DNA from: Pseudoclavibacter sp. Marseille-Q3772
GTDB lineage: Bacteria > Actinomycetota > Actinomycetes > Actinomycetales > Microbacteriaceae
Assembly: GCF_916618895.1 (NCBI RefSeq)
Contig: NZ_OU745391.1
Coordinates: 744,001-808,000, forward strand
Length of the DNA: 64,000 nucleotides
Reading direction: 5' to 3'
A program made the translations under genes and the position numbers. Shown here piece after piece: positions 54,226 through 64,000 of the stretch. The notes under the pieces were generated by a model, which was not told where the DNA came from, ran no database searches, and saw only the letters and a program-made list of their open reading frames with translations. Position 1 is the first letter of the stretch, and each line of letters begins with the position of its first letter.

Positions 54226-55922
54226 TAGAACTCCATCCCTTCACCGAGACCATCCTGCGGAACGGCATCATTCTGCGCGCTCTCGGCGGTGGCCGGTTGC
54301 GATTTCCAGCCCTCAGCATCCGCCAGTGCCGCGGCCTCACCGATGAGGGTGACCGACCCGGTCACGAGCACACCGGCCGTGCGCGCGACGCGGCCCTCGA
54401 CCGCATCCTCGCTGGCAGCCGCAGCCTCCGCACGCGCCATCACCAGCGCATCCTCAGCACGATCAACCACCTCGACTCGAAGCGCCTGCGCGCGTTCCTC
54501 ACCAACCGCATCCCGAACCAGCTCACCGAGCTCGAACGCGTCGATTGCGCGCGGCGACTCCGATTGCGTGACGATGATCCGATCGGCGACCTGCGCCAAC
54601 GGCTTCACGATGCCCGAAACGTTCTTATCGCCGAGCACGCCGAGCACAACCGTCAGATGATCGAACTTGAACGTCTCGGTGACCGCCTGCGCCAGATGCG
54701 CAGCCCCGTGCGGATTGTGCGCAGCGTCAATGACGACCGCCGGGTTCGCACCGATCAGCTCCAGCCGGCCCGGCGAAACCGCATTCGACAGCCCCGCCTC
54801 AACCGCATCCTGCGGCAATGCCCGTTCAGCGCCGAAGAACGCCTCGACCGCAGCGATCGCCAGGGCGGCGTTGTGCGCCTGATAGTCACCGGCCAGCGGC
54901 AACGGCACCTGCGAGTACTCGCCGCACAGCCCGCGCAACGACACCAGCCGGCCACCCACGGCCAACTGATCACCGGTCACCGAAAAATCGCGCTCCTCGA
55001 CGTACAGCTTGGCATCGCGAAGGGATGCGGCTCGCTCGATCTGCGCCAGCGCTTCGGGCTGCTGGGATGCGGTCACCACCGCGGCTCCGGGTTTGATGAT
55101 GCCGGCCTTGGTGCGCGCAATCTGCTCAATCGTGTCGCCCAGGCGGTTCTGATGGTCCAACGCAATCGGAGTGAACACCGACACCGCGCCGTCCGCAACG
55201 TTCGTGGAATCCCACTCGCCGCCCATCCCAACCTCGACCACGGCAACATCAACCGGAGCGTCAGCGAAACACGCGAACGCGAGCACGGTGAGCGCCTCAA
55301 AGAAGGTGAGCCGCGGCTCTCCCTTAGCTTCAAGCTCCGAATCAACCAACCCAAGGAACGGTTCAATATCGCGCCAGTTTGCGACCAAGCGTTCGTCGCT
55401 AATCGGTGCCCCGTCGATACCGATGCGCTCGTTCAACCGCATCAGGTGCGGTGAAGTCAGCACACCCACGCGCAAGCCCTGCGCCTGCAGGAGGGATGCG
55501 GCAATGCGCGCGGTCGATGACTTACCGTTCGTGCCGGTGATGTGGATCATCGGCCACGCGCGGTGCACATCACCCAGCAGTTCACAGGCGCGCCGGGTGG
55601 CATCCAGTCGCGGTTCGGGCTGTGCTTCGCCGACGCGATCCATGAGTTCGTCAAACACGCGGTCGGCTTCGTACTCCCAATCGGTGTCCTCGAGCCGGCG
55701 ACGTTCTGCCTGCTCGCGCTCGGAGAGCAACACGACCTCATCCGCGAAATCCTCGGCGAAGTCTTCGTCCATGTCGAGGTCGTCGTCGAACGGGGCGCCG
55801 CCGAGCAGCTGCAGAATCTCTTCCGGGCTCAGCGCACCCGCCGCATCCCGCTCGCGGCCGTCGTCACCGTTGGCGTTTTCGTTGGGCTCGTGCGGCTCGT
55901 TGCGGTCGTTGCGGTCGCTCAT
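54225..55922 (-). CDS. folC: Folylpolyglutamate synthase / dihydrofolate synthase
   Basis: 565 aa. Mur-ligase fold: P-loop [20 protein letters not shown] near residue 128, [36 protein letters not shown], and the C-terminal [18 protein letters not shown]. Adds glutamate to folates. An acidic N-terminal extension of about 75 residues (Glu/Asp-rich) precedes the enzyme and is longer than usual. The start overlaps the ileS stop by 4 nt. Confidence 0.93.
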   Translation of the reverse strand: MSDRNDRNEPHEPNENANGDDGRERDAAGALSPEEILQLLGGAPFDDDLDMDEDFAEDFADEVVLLSEREQAERRRLEDTDWEYEADRVFDELMDRVGEAQPEPRLDATRRACELLGDVHRAWPMIHITGTNGKSSTARIAASLLQAQGLRVGVLTSPHLMRLNERIGIDGAPISDERLVANWRDIEPFLGLVDSELEAKGEPRLTFFEALTVLAFACFADAPVDVAVVEVGMGGEWDSTNVADGAVSVFTPIALDHQNRLGDTIEQIARTKAGIIKPGAAVVTASQQPEALAQIERAASLRDAKLYVEERDFSVTGDQLAVGGRLVSLRGLCGEYSQVPLPLAGDYQAHNAALAIAAVEAFFGAERALPQDAVEAGLSNAVSPGRLELIGANPAVVIDAAHNPHGAAHLAQAVTETFKFDHLTVVLGVLGDKNVSGIVKPLAQVADRIIVTQSESPRAIDAFELGELVRDAVGEERAQALRVEVVDRAEDALVMARAEAAAASEDAVEGRVARTAGVLVTGSVTLIGEAAALADAEGWKSQPATAESAQNDAVPQDGLGEGMEF

Positions 55923-58900
55923 GCGCGGTTCACCTCAATCTCGAGTGCCCCGTAGCTGTGGGCGATGGATGCACGCTCCGGGTCGGCGGGCAGCCCGCCT
56001 TCGATCTGCACCTCGGTCGCGAGCGTCTCACCGGCAATCAGCGGTGTCTGCGATTGCAGTGCGGCCACCGAGTCGTCATCGGTACGCAGGCGCAGCGTAA
56101 TGCGGTCGCTGACCTCGAGACCGGCCGCCTTTCGCGCATCCTGAATCGCACGGATCGCATCCCGCGCAACACCCTCAGCCGCAAGTGCTGCCGTGACGGT
56201 CGTGTCCAGCACGAGGATGTCACCGGAGTCAAGCAGCCCCAGCACCTCGTCACCCTGCGCCTCGGCGATCTGCAGCTCAACCTCGTACTCGCCCTCGACC
56301 AGCGGCACACCACCGGCGACGACGCTACCGTTCTCGTCGATCGACCAATCGCCCGACTTCGATCCGCGAATCGCCTGCTGAACCTGCTTGCCAATGCGCG
56401 GGCCGGCAGCGCGTGCGTTCACGCGCAGCACGCGCGAAACACCGTACGCTGCCGATGCTTCTTCGGTGCGCTGCGTGAACAGCACCTCGCGTACGTTCAA
56501 CTCGTCAGCGATGATCGACGCGAACGGTTCGAGCTCGTCCACGCGGGTAGTGAGCACCGTGAGCTTCGGCAATGGCAGGCGCACCCGCAGGTGGTGCTGC
56601 TTGCGCAGAGCCTGACCGTTCGAGACCACGTCCCGGACCGCATCCATCGATGCCACCAGCGCGTCATCGCTCGGCAGCTCCGCAACATTCGGCCAGTCCG
56701 CAAGGTGCACGGACCGCTCGCCGGTGAGCCCCCGCCAGATCGCTTCGGTGAGGAACGGTGCCAGCGGGGCGGCGATGCGACACAGCGTTTCGAGCACGGT
56801 GTAGAGCGTGTCGAAGGCGTCGCGGGATGCGGCCTGGTCGTCAACCCCCACCCAGAACCGGTCGCGCGAGCGGCGCACGTACCAATTGGTGAGCACGTCG
56901 GCAAAGTCGCGCAGGCGCGTGGTCGCGTTCGAGGCGTCGAGCGCGTCGAGGTCGGCCTGGACGGCCAGCACCGTATCGCGAAGTTTCGCGAGGATGTAGC
57001 GGTCAAGCAGGTCGGTCGAGTCGGTTCGCCGCGTGGCTTCATACGCCTTGCCGGGGCCGCCGGCGGAGTTCGCGTAGGTGGTGAAGAAGTAATAGGTCGA
57101 CCACAGCGGCAGCAGGAACTGTCGCGTGGACTCGCGGATGCCCTCCTCGGTGACGATCAGGTTGCCGCCACGAAGCACCGAGCTCGAAAGCAAGAACCAG
57201 CGCATCGCATCCGAACCGTCGCGGTCAAAGACCTCGTTGACATCGGGATAGTTGCGCAGCGATTTCGACATCTTGCGTCCATCCGAGCCCAGCACGATAC
57301 CGTGCGCGACCACCCGCTCAAACGCTGGGCGACCGAACAGGCCGGCAGACAGGGCGTGCATGACGTAGAACCAGCCGCGGGTCTGGCCGATGTATTCGAC
57401 GATGAAGTTCGCCGGCGAGTGCGAATCGAACCACTCGCGGTTCTCGAACGGGTAGTGGCACTGCGCGAACGGCATCGAGCCTGAGTCGAACCACACGTCG
57501 AGCACGTCCGGGATGCGGCGCATCATCGACTTGCCGGTCGGGTCGTCCGGGTTCGGACGCACCAACTCGTCGATCGCCGGGCGGTGCAAATCGGTGGGGC
57601 GCACCCCGAAATCGGCTTCGAGCTCGTCGAGCGAACCGTACACATCCACGCGCGGATAGTTCGGGTCGTCGCTCTTCCACACCGGGATGGGGCTGCCCCA
57701 GTAGCGGTTGCGGGAGATCGACCAGTCGCGGGCGCCTTCCACCCACTTGCCGAACTGACCGTGCTTGACGTTATCGGGCACCCATTCGATCTGCTCGTTG
57801 CCTGCGAGCATGTCTTCGCGGTAGTCGGTGACCTTAACGAACCAGCTGGAGACCGCCTTGTAGATGAGCGGGTTCTTGCAGCGCCAGCAGTGCGGGTACG
57901 AGTGCACATACGACTTCTGCTGGATGAGGCGGCCTGCGGCCTTGAGCTCCTGGATGAGCGGACGGTTCGCCTCGAATACCTGCTGACCGGCGACCGGCGT
58001 CACGACGTCGAGGAAGCGACCGGCCGCATCCACCGACAGAATCGTCGGAATGCCCGCGGCGTCACAGGCGATTTTGTCGTCTTCACCGTATGCCGGGGCC
58101 TGGTGGACGATCCCAGTACCGTCGCTGGTGGTGACGTAGTCGGCGACGAGGATCTGCCATGCGGTTTCGGTGCCGTACTCTTCACCGGCGAAGAAGTCCC
58201 ACAGGCGCTGGTAGCGCACGCCCTCAAGTTCGGAACCCTTGACGGTGCGCGTGACCTCACCGGCCGCATCCTTACCCGACTCATAGCCGAGTTCTTTCGC
58301 GTACGCGTCGAGGCGAGCGGATGCGATCAGGTAGTGCGCCTCGTTCGCGGCGGCACCGTCTGTGGCGCCCTTCGGGCCGGCGGGGACCACCACGTAGTCG
58401 ATCTCTGGACCGACCGCGAGCGCCAGGTTCGTGGGCAAGGTCCAGGGTGTGGTGGTCCATGCGAGCGCGCGGATGCCTTCAAGGTTGAGCGCGGATGCGC
58501 GGTCTCCCTCGAGCGGGAAGGTGACGGTGACCGTGTTGTCCTGCCGGTCTTGGTAGACGTCGTCGTCCATGCGCAGCTCGTGGTTGGACAGCGGGGTTTC
58601 GTCGTGCCAGCAGTACGGGAGGACGCGGAATCCTTCGTAGGCGAGGCCCTTGTCGTAGAGCTGCTTGAAGGCCCAGATCACCGATTCCATATAGGTGATG
58701 TCGAGGGTCTTGTAGCCGTTTTCGAAGTCGACCCAGCGGCCCTGGCGTTCGACATAGTCGCGCCATTCCTGGGTGTAGCGGAGCACCGAAGACTTGGCGG
58801 CGTTGTTGAATTCGCCGATGCCCATGGCTTCGATGTCCTGCTTGGTGTTCATGCCGAGCTGCTTCATTGCTTCGAGCTCGGCGGGCAAGCCGTGGGTGTC

Positions 58901-59179
58901 CCAGCCGAACACGCGCTTGACCTGGTGGCCGCGCATGGTGTTGTAGCGCGGGAAGACGTCCTTGGCGTAACCGGTGAGGAGGTGACCGTAGTGCGGCAGA
59001 CCGTTGGCGAACGGCGGGCCGTCGTAAAAGACCCACTCGCTGGCGCCCTCACGCTGATCGATCGTGGCCTGGAAGGTGTTGTCTTCGGCCCAGAACGTAA
59101 GGACCGATTCTTCGATTGCGGGCAGCTGCGGGATTGGCTGGACTGCGCCGGGTCCGAAGGCGGACTTTGGGTACGACAT
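55919..59179 (-). CDS. ileS: Isoleucyl-tRNA synthetase
   Basis: 1086 aa, class I synthetase of the long (eukaryote-like, mupirocin-insensitive) type. HIGH motif [14 protein letters not shown] near residue 56, editing domain with [25 protein letters not shown] motif [15 protein letters not shown] near 628-642, anticodon-binding domain at the end. The T-box leader upstream makes expression respond to uncharged tRNA-Ile. First gene of the ileS-folC-DUF4233-ndk cluster. Confidence 0.95.
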   Translation of the reverse strand: MSYPKSAFGPGAVQPIPQLPAIEESVLTFWAEDNTFQATIDQREGASEWVFYDGPPFANGLPHYGHLLTGYAKDVFPRYNTMRGHQVKRVFGWDTHGLPAELEAMKQLGMNTKQDIEAMGIGEFNNAAKSSVLRYTQEWRDYVERQGRWVDFENGYKTLDITYMESVIWAFKQLYDKGLAYEGFRVLPYCWHDETPLSNHELRMDDDVYQDRQDNTVTVTFPLEGDRASALNLEGIRALAWTTTPWTLPTNLALAVGPEIDYVVVPAGPKGATDGAAANEAHYLIASARLDAYAKELGYESGKDAAGEVTRTVKGSELEGVRYQRLWDFFAGEEYGTETAWQILVADYVTTSDGTGIVHQAPAYGEDDKIACDAAGIPTILSVDAAGRFLDVVTPVAGQQVFEANRPLIQELKAAGRLIQQKSYVHSYPHCWRCKNPLIYKAVSSWFVKVTDYREDMLAGNEQIEWVPDNVKHGQFGKWVEGARDWSISRNRYWGSPIPVWKSDDPNYPRVDVYGSLDELEADFGVRPTDLHRPAIDELVRPNPDDPTGKSMMRRIPDVLDVWFDSGSMPFAQCHYPFENREWFDSHSPANFIVEYIGQTRGWFYVMHALSAGLFGRPAFERVVAHGIVLGSDGRKMSKSLRNYPDVNEVFDRDGSDAMRWFLLSSSVLRGGNLIVTEEGIRESTRQFLLPLWSTYYFFTTYANSAGGPGKAYEATRRTDSTDLLDRYILAKLRDTVLAVQADLDALDASNATTRLRDFADVLTNWYVRRSRDRFWVGVDDQAASRDAFDTLYTVLETLCRIAAPLAPFLTEAIWRGLTGERSVHLADWPNVAELPSDDALVASMDAVRDVVSNGQALRKQHHLRVRLPLPKLTVLTTRVDELEPFASIIADELNVREVLFTQRTEEASAAYGVSRVLRVNARAAGPRIGKQVQQAIRGSKSGDWSIDENGSVVAGGVPLVEGEYEVELQIAEAQGDEVLGLLDSGDILVLDTTVTAALAAEGVARDAIRAIQDARKAAGLEVSDRITLRLRTDDDSVAALQSQTPLIAGETLATEVQIEGGLPADPERASIAHSYGALEIEVNRA

Positions 59180-59189
59180 GCGGGGCTCC

Positions 59190-59372
59190 TGGAGGTTGAC
59201 TGCCGGCTGGCTGCTCCGGGGACGCTTGCGCGCGGTACCACCCCGATTACGACGTTGTGTCGCCTCTCGTTCATTGGCTGTGACGGGCCAGCCCCGTTCG
59301 GTTCTAGTAGGCAGGATGCGGTCCCGCGGTTCTTCCGAAAACTCCCCGTTGATAGCGGATCATCGTCGTTGC
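59190..59372 (-). promoter_or_regulatory. ileS T-box leader (specifier ATC)
   Basis: The minus strand has the T-box sequence GGGGTGGTACCGCGCG (about 59229-59244) 50 nt before the ileS ATG, followed by a GC-rich stem and CTCCAGGAG. About 105 nt upstream lies CCGCTATCAACGGGGAG with the Ile specifier ATC (59351-59353). No terminator hairpin with a T-run is seen before the start, so it should act at translation, by sequestering the ribosome site, as in other actinobacterial ileS leaders. Confidence 0.85.
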
Positions 59373-59404
59373 CGTAATCCTAGCGTGCATCCTGCCCGCC
59401 GCAC

Positions 59405-59877
59405 ACCCACCGTCCTCCCCTCATCCCCCAGAACCGCGTTTGGGCCCAACCCTCATCCCCGCCTCACATCCCCTCATCCCCGCCCAGAACCGCGTTGAGG
59501 CCCACTTCGCACACTTACCGTCCTCCCCTCTCCCCTTCTTCCGCGTTGAGGCCGACTTCGCACACTTACCGTCCTCCCCTCTCCCCTCTTCCGCGTTTGG
59601 GCCCACTTCGCACACTTACCGACGCAAAAACCGTGCAAAGCAGGCCCAAACCGCATACGCACACCCACGTTGAGGCCCGCTTTGCATACCTGACGCGCCT
59701 GCCTACCTCTCCATCCGCCTTCCCCCTTCCGCCCCATCCGCGTTGGGGCCCACATCGCACACTTCACACCCCCACCCGCGTTTGGGCCCACTTCGCACAC
59801 TTGCCGACGCAAAAACCGTGCAAAGCGGGCCTCAACGCATTTCACGCCTCAAGCTTGGGGCCCACTTCGCACAGTTC
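59405..59877. repeat. Palindromic repeat array, left block
   Basis: At least seven copies of a core like GGCCCACTTCGCACACTTAC at about 59495, 59546, 59597, 59670, 59743, 59782 and 59855. Two of them (59597-59649 and 59782-59835) are full palindromic units: TTGGGCCCACTTCGCAC, a loop of about 19 nt, then GTGCAAAGC.GGCC. Spacers are pyrimidine-rich (CCTCCCCTCTCCCCTTCTTC). No coding signal. It lies between the ileS leader and the endonuclease gene. Confidence 0.88.
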
Positions 59878-59953
59878 GCGCCGCGAAAGCACGCCAAACT
59901 GATTCGCCAGGACACGACACACCCCATCCACAAACCGCATCCATGCACCGCAC

Positions 59954-59983
59954 GGCCTGTGGATAACGAGTTATCCACAGGCC
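59954..59983. promoter_or_regulatory. Palindromic pair of perfect DnaA boxes
   Basis: GGCCTGTGGATAAC, GA, GTTATCCACAGGCC: a perfect 14-bp inverted repeat. Each arm contains a perfect DnaA box TTATCCACA (59959-59967 inverted, 59971-59979 direct). It lies 49 bp upstream of the endonuclease start. Confidence 0.75.
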
Positions 59984-60031
59984 GCGGCCAGCATCACCCA
60001 ATGAACCCAGTTCCCTCGTACGGTACGAACC

Positions 60032-60955
60032 GTGTCGCCCCATCCCACGCCGCTACCGCAAACACTCGCCGTCCACGGATTTACCTGCGCCCAAGCCTTT
60101 GCCGCAGGTGTCACCCGCAACCGACTGCGTGCATCCGACCTATGTGCCCCATACTGGGGCGTCCGTGCAGCCGCCAATACCTCGGATCCGCTCGCCCACA
60201 TCCGCGCAGCCGCGCCATTCCTCTCAAGCCACCAGGCACTCGCCAGCATTAGTGCTGCGCAGTTGCTGGGCTTACCCCTACCCAGCCGACTGCGCGATTA
60301 CCCCGAGCTGATCGTCGCCTCGCCCGTCTCAGCAGCTCGCAGCAAACGGCACGGGGTGAGACCAATGCGTATGCGAAACGATCGATTCGCCGCGGTGAGG
60401 TTCGAGGGCATTCCTATACTCTCGCCCCGAGCTCTTGCGGCTTCGTTGTCGCGTGATCTCGACTCGACAGAGCTCACTGTTGTTCTGGATGCATTGTGTA
60501 GCGAAGCCCAGAACTATCCGGGCCGTCGATACCGTGCACAGGCCCTGCTGTCTTCGGAGGAGATTCGGAAGATTCCGCAGCAGTTTGCCAGGATGCACGG
60601 TATTGGGACGCTGCGAGAGGCCTGTGAGCAAGCCGAAAGCGGCGTTGAGTCGCCGATGGAGACGGTCTTACGCGTGCAGCTGATTGCGGCCGGGTTCCCT
60701 AAACCCGAGATCAACGCAACAATCCGATTGAGCAACGGCCGCACCATCCGCCCGGATCTGTTGTATCGCGACGCACGTGTCCTTATTGAATACCTGGGAG
60801 ATCACCACCGCACCGACCGTTCGACTTGGGAGCATGACGTCGAGCGGTCTCGTGATCTTGCGGCCGCGGGATACATCGAACTGCAAGTAACAGCGAGCGA
60901 CCTTCAACAGCCTCGTTTCGGGCGTTTGGTTGCTCGGCTTCGCCAGCTGCTCTAA
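60032..60955 (+). CDS. AbiEi-like N-terminal / DUF559-type endonuclease protein
   Basis: 307 aa. The N-terminal about 90 residues form an AbiEi-like winged-helix region (GFTCAQAFAAGVTRNRLRAS, HIRAAAPFLSSHQALASISA). The C-terminal part (about 205-307) is a DUF559/Vsr-like PD-(D/E)XK fold: SPMETVLRVQLIAAGFPKPE, RPDLLYRDARVLIEYLGDHH with acidic residues in place. The family is common in actinobacteria and often annotated as a type IV TA antitoxin-like or very-short-patch endonuclease protein; true activity unknown. GTG start without a clear ribosome site. It is flanked on both sides by inverted arrays of palindromic repeats. Confidence 0.78.
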   Translation: MSPHPTPLPQTLAVHGFTCAQAFAAGVTRNRLRASDLCAPYWGVRAAANTSDPLAHIRAAAPFLSSHQALASISAAQLLGLPLPSRLRDYPELIVASPVSAARSKRHGVRPMRMRNDRFAAVRFEGIPILSPRALAASLSRDLDSTELTVVLDALCSEAQNYPGRRYRAQALLSSEEIRKIPQQFARMHGIGTLREACEQAESGVESPMETVLRVQLIAAGFPKPEINATIRLSNGRTIRPDLLYRDARVLIEYLGDHHRTDRSTWEHDVERSRDLAAAGYIELQVTASDLQQPRFGRLVARLRQLL

Positions 60956-61078
60956 CCGGTGCCTAATCCGCCAAAGTCGCCCAGCAACGTCCCTTCTTCC
61001 TCAGTAGATCGCCATTGTCGGCCGCAACGTTCATGCGTCCACGCATCCATGCGTCCACGCATCCATGAATCCATGCCG

Positions 61079-61560
61079 TTCGGGCCCACTTTGCACAGTA
61101 TGTGCGTCGGTAAGTGTGCGAAGTGGGCCACAACTTCGGTGCACCTATGCCGTTTGGGCCTACTTTGCACAGTATGTGCGTCGGTAAGTGTGCGAAATCG
61201 GCCCAAACGCGGAAGAGCAGGGAGGCCGGGAGGGAGAGGGGCAGGAAGGAAGCGGCAAGTGGATGGATAGGTCGGCAAGCACGCCAGGTATGCAAAGCAG
61301 GCCCCAAGCGTGAGGCAAGAAAAGTGTTGAGGCCTACTTTGCACAGTAAAAGCGTCAGTAAGTGTGCGAAATCGGCCCAAACGCGGATGGGGGTGGGTGC
61401 GAAGTGTGTGAAGTAGGCCCAAACGCAGTGCTGGGGAGAGGGAGGGAGGAAGGAGCGCAGGTGTGCGAAATCGGCCCCAACTTCGGTGCACCTATGTGGT
61501 TGGGCCTACTTTGCACAGTATGTGCGTCGGTAGGTGTGCGAAGTGGGCCCAAACGCGGAT
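61079..61560. repeat. Palindromic repeat array, right block (inverted relative to left)
   Basis: Four full units near 61079-61131, 61152-61208, 61325-61384 and 61498-61556. Each reads GGCCYACTTTGCACAGTA, then GCGTCGGTAAGTGTGCGAA, then a closing GGCCCAAACGCGG arm. Half units lie near 61286, 61408 and 61461. Spacers are purine-rich (GGGAGGGAGAGGGGCAGG). The segment near 61245-61310 resembles the reverse complement of 59670-59745, so the two blocks are inverted copies. No gene seen in 60956-61626. Confidence 0.88.
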
Positions 61561-61626
61561 GCGGGTGGGTGCGAAGCGGGGCGGGCACGCAACCACGCGC
61601 ATCCCGCCCCGCCTCAACAGTGCAAT

Positions 61627-62877
61627 TTATCCAGCGGCACGCGGCGCCGGCACGCCCTGCTTCACCTGGTGAGGTCCGCCCGCAGACGGACGCACTTCGA
61701 AGTCGAAGATCGCCGTCGGCAGGTACACCGTGGCGCACGAGTTCGGCACGTCGACAACACCCGAGAAGCGTCCCTCAATCGGGGCAGCACCGAGCAGCAG
61801 GTACGCCTGCTCACCCGAGTAACCAAACTTCTTCAGGTAGTCGATCGCGTGCAGACACGCACGCTGGTACGCCAGCTGCGAATCCAGGTACTTCTGCTCG
61901 CCCTCAAGCGTCACCGAAGTTCCCGAGAATGCCAGCCATTCGCTGAAGCGCGGCTCGACCTTACCTGGCATGAAGATCGCGTTCTCCGAAACACCGTAGG
62001 TCTCCATACCGTTCTTGATAACGTCCACGCGCAGGTCGATGAATCCACTCATCTCAATAGCACCGCAGAAGGTAATCTCACCGTCACCCTGCGAGAAGTG
62101 CAGGTCACCGACCGACAGGTTTCCACCATCCACATACACCGGATAGAACACGCGCGAACCCTTCGAGAGGTTCTTGATGTCCTGGTTACCACCGTTCTCG
62201 CGCGGCGGGGCAGTGCGCGCACCCTCAGCAGCGATGCGGTCGAAGTCTCCGGCGGGCACGCCACCGAGAATTGCGCCTTCGCTCTCCGGCGGCAGCGCCA
62301 GTGGCGGCACTCGGTGTGGATCGGTCGCGATCAGGTCGCCCTCACGCTTATTCCACTTCTTCAGCAGCTCTGCTGAAGGAGCAGTACCCATCAGACCCGG
62401 GTGGATGATGCCCTCAAAGGCGACTTCCGGGATGTGACGGCTGGTCGCGACCTGTCCGGTAAAGTCCCAAACTGCCTTGTATGCATCCGGGTACTGGTCA
62501 GTAAGGAAGCCACCACCGTTCGACTTCGCGAAGATACCGGTGTAGCCCCAACCTTGACCGGCGAGCGGGCCCTCTTCTAGCGGGATCGGACCAACATCGA
62601 GGATGTCGACCACCAGCAGGTCACCCGGCTTCACGCCCTCAACGTGGATGGGGCCAGTCAGCTTGTGCACCTCGTTCAGCGGCGCGTTCAGAATGTCGTC
62701 GGCACTGTCGTCATTCTTAATTGCACCGTCGAACCATTCGCGGCAGTCGACCCGAAACGAGTCGCCCGGGCGAACGGTGATCACCGGCGGAATCTCAGGG
62801 TGCCAGCGGTTGTGGCCGAGTTTCTCTTGTTCGGTAAACGGTTTGGTTGAGTCGAGGGGGAACAAATTTTGTGGCAT
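61627..62877 (-). CDS. fmdA: Formamidase (acetamidase/formamidase family)
   Basis: 416 aa, normal family length. VITVRPGDSFRVDCREWFDG, VHKLTGPIHVEGVKPGDLLV, GIIHPGLMGTAPSAELL, LHFSQGDGEITFCGAIEMSG: the FmdA/AmdA signature regions in order. Hydrolyses formamide (and perhaps acetamide) to ammonia and the acid. Followed downstream by the right repeat block; the FmdB gene lies just upstream on the same strand and is probably cotranscribed. Confidence 0.92.
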   Translation of the reverse strand: MPQNLFPLDSTKPFTEQEKLGHNRWHPEIPPVITVRPGDSFRVDCREWFDGAIKNDDSADDILNAPLNEVHKLTGPIHVEGVKPGDLLVVDILDVGPIPLEEGPLAGQGWGYTGIFAKSNGGGFLTDQYPDAYKAVWDFTGQVATSRHIPEVAFEGIIHPGLMGTAPSAELLKKWNKREGDLIATDPHRVPPLALPPESEGAILGGVPAGDFDRIAAEGARTAPPRENGGNQDIKNLSKGSRVFYPVYVDGGNLSVGDLHFSQGDGEITFCGAIEMSGFIDLRVDVIKNGMETYGVSENAIFMPGKVEPRFSEWLAFSGTSVTLEGEQKYLDSQLAYQRACLHAIDYLKKFGYSGEQAYLLLGAAPIEGRFSGVVDVPNSCATVYLPTAIFDFEVRPSAGGPHQVKQGVPAPRAAG

Positions 62878-62941
62878 CGGTTCGGTCCTCTCTCCTATTC
62901 ATATTCGATATGGGCATGGATGCATGCCCGGGGCTCCGCGG

Positions 62942-63247
62942 TCAGGGTCGCGGAAGTTTGTGGTGCAGCGGATTGGTGGTGTACCCGCTCGAGCCGTGGC
63001 TGTGCCCGCCGGCTGGCCGACCAGCGCCTGGCACGCTGGTGACCACATCCGGTTCATGGGCCGATTTCTCGGCGGCGGCAGCTGCGGCGTAACCGGGCGC
63101 GCCCCCGCGACCAAGATGCGGTGCACGGTAGACGCGTCGCGCCCGAATGCTGCACTCCGGGCAGTCGACCGAACCGGGAACCTCCGCCATTGAAAATCGC
63201 AATTGCGATGCGTGGTCTGCGGGGCATCTGAACTCGTAGGTAGGCAT
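62942..63247 (-). CDS. FmdB-like putative regulatory zinc-ribbon protein
   Basis: 101 aa. MPTYEFRCPADHASQLRFSM...VDCPECSIRARRVYRAP: FmdB zinc ribbon, but the first knuckle is CPAD instead of CPxC, leaving three Cys. Then a Gly/Ala/His-rich flexible tail. FmdB proteins accompany formamidase genes and are believed to regulate them. GGAGA lies upstream of the ATG. Confidence 0.82.
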   Translation of the reverse strand: MPTYEFRCPADHASQLRFSMAEVPGSVDCPECSIRARRVYRAPHLGRGGAPGYAAAAAAEKSAHEPDVVTSVPGAGRPAGGHSHGSSGYTTNPLHHKLPRP

Positions 63248-63512
63248 AGGCTCTCCTAGCGGTATTCATCGTATGCGGTGACGGCAATGTCACGTATGCC
63301 AACGCTAAACAACGCGACAGCGAGCATCCTGAACATTCGCCGACACGCATGTGTTGACACGCGCATGACAACAACACCGAGCAACGAGAACACGAGCAGC
63401 TCCTGGCGACGGCACGAATCATTTGCTAACAAACCGAGCTTTCCTCGGCAAGGGTCTCGGAATCCACGCCAAGGTCGTCTACACTCTCAACGTTATTTAT
63501 CCCCGAGTTGGA

Positions 63513-63998
63513 GTGTCGACCTTGCGAACTTTGCGATTGCGCGCCTTCTGCGCCGCCGCGATGGCCACGGCGACCCTCATGCTCACCGCCTGCAATGTGG
63601 CGCCGCCCACCTCGGGTAACGGCGAAGAGGGCACACCGGACACAACCCAAACGCATCCGGTACCGACCGCGGTCTCATGCGCCACGATCGAAAGCGAGCT
63701 GGCGTATGCGAACAAGCTCGTCACCGAAGCCTCCAAGGGATTCGGTGATGATCCCTATGCCGCGCTCGCCAAAATCCGCGAGGCGATTAAGTACGTCGAG
63801 CAGCTCCGTGAAGCTGCCACGGATGTGAAGCTCGAGAGCGCACTCAACGACATCGCGTTCGAAAGTCGCCAGCTCACCGAAACACTCGAGCGCACGATGC
63901 GCGATGGCACGCTGCTCACGTCATTCCACGACATTTCGGACTCGGCGAACCGGGTCGAAGAGAGCTTCAACAATCTGCTGGACTACTGCCGCTTCTAG
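63513..63998 (+). CDS. Lipoprotein, unknown
   Basis: 161 aa from the GTG at 63513 (GAGTTGGA upstream). Signal with lipobox LMLTAC near residues 22-27, a Thr/Pro-rich linker and a helical domain with heptad-like spacing (about 55-155). A Cys near 53 (SCATIES) and a Cys third from the end (LLDYCRF) may bond. The upstream in-frame opening without a ribosome site is not used. Function unknown; the gene ends at the window edge. Confidence 0.7.
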   Translation: MSTLRTLRLRAFCAAAMATATLMLTACNVAPPTSGNGEEGTPDTTQTHPVPTAVSCATIESELAYANKLVTEASKGFGDDPYAALAKIREAIKYVEQLREAATDVKLESALNDIAFESRQLTETLERTMRDGTLLTSFHDISDSANRVEESFNNLLDYCRF

Positions 63999-64000
63999 GG

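Noticed and set aside
57584..59377. 597-codon open frame antisense to ileS
   Set aside because: Shadow frame; ileS is unambiguous on the other strand and this product has no recognisable fold.
59405..61560. CRISPR array
   Set aside because: Repeats are palindromic, diverged, irregularly spaced, lie on both sides of a gene and have low-complexity spacers; no cas genes nearby.

Overview
The window is high-GC actinobacterial DNA. It carries Lsr2, an actinobacterial gene order ileS-folC-DUF4233-ndk-rne-rplU-rpmA-obg-nadD-rsfS, a T-box leader on ileS and very frequent GGATGCGG octamers. I infer a member of the Micrococcales, probably Microbacteriaceae (inference; no rRNA is present to confirm it).

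Layout. 1-10 kb: an ABC/FtsX exporter, lsr2, a DsbA-like lipoprotein, a guanidine-III riboswitch with a paired SMR guanidinium exporter, a zinc-type ArsR regulator with a His-rich mini-protein, and an M20 hydrolase/YfcC transporter operon led by an internally deleted enolase-superfamily gene. 10.2-21.7 kb: a nested defence locus. The N-terminal half of a type I HsdM and the C-terminal part of an HsdR lie in the same orientation about 10 kb apart. Between them sit decayed phage genes, a broken DUF2326-like gene, an XRE regulator and one tight operon: type III mod, type III res, an OLD-family nuclease and a UvrD-like helicase (a Gabija-like pair). 21.9-29.2 kb: a lipoprotein, a TetR/MMPL pair with tandem operators, a GIY-YIG gene broken by one stop codon, and a TetR/GAP-family pair.

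29.26-45.08 kb: a putative genomic island or accretion zone. A tRNA-Ala(GGC) gene (minus strand) lies at its right edge. A 20-bp exact copy of the tRNA 3' end occurs at 29259-29278 and a 17-bp copy at 44855-44871. Inside are a Fic gene bracketed by a 239-bp duplication, a nitronate monooxygenase, TetR and GNAT genes, a MarR-FrnE-deaminase-SMR-SMR operon with two matching operator-like sites, a repeat-containing surface protein, and wreckage of an integrative conjugative element (DUF6112/SCO6880-type fusion). No integrase is visible.

45.1-59.4 kb: conserved housekeeping genes, all on the minus strand. 59.4-61.6 kb: two blocks of palindromic repeats, in inverted orientation to each other, flank a DUF559/AbiEi-like endonuclease gene that is preceded by a 30-bp palindrome made of two perfect DnaA boxes. 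61.6-64 kb: formamidase, an FmdB-like protein and a lipoprotein.

Two places look most worth follow-up. One is the type III RM plus Gabija-like operon that has replaced the middle of a type I RM locus. The other is the endonuclease gene framed by inverted arrays of palindromic repeats.
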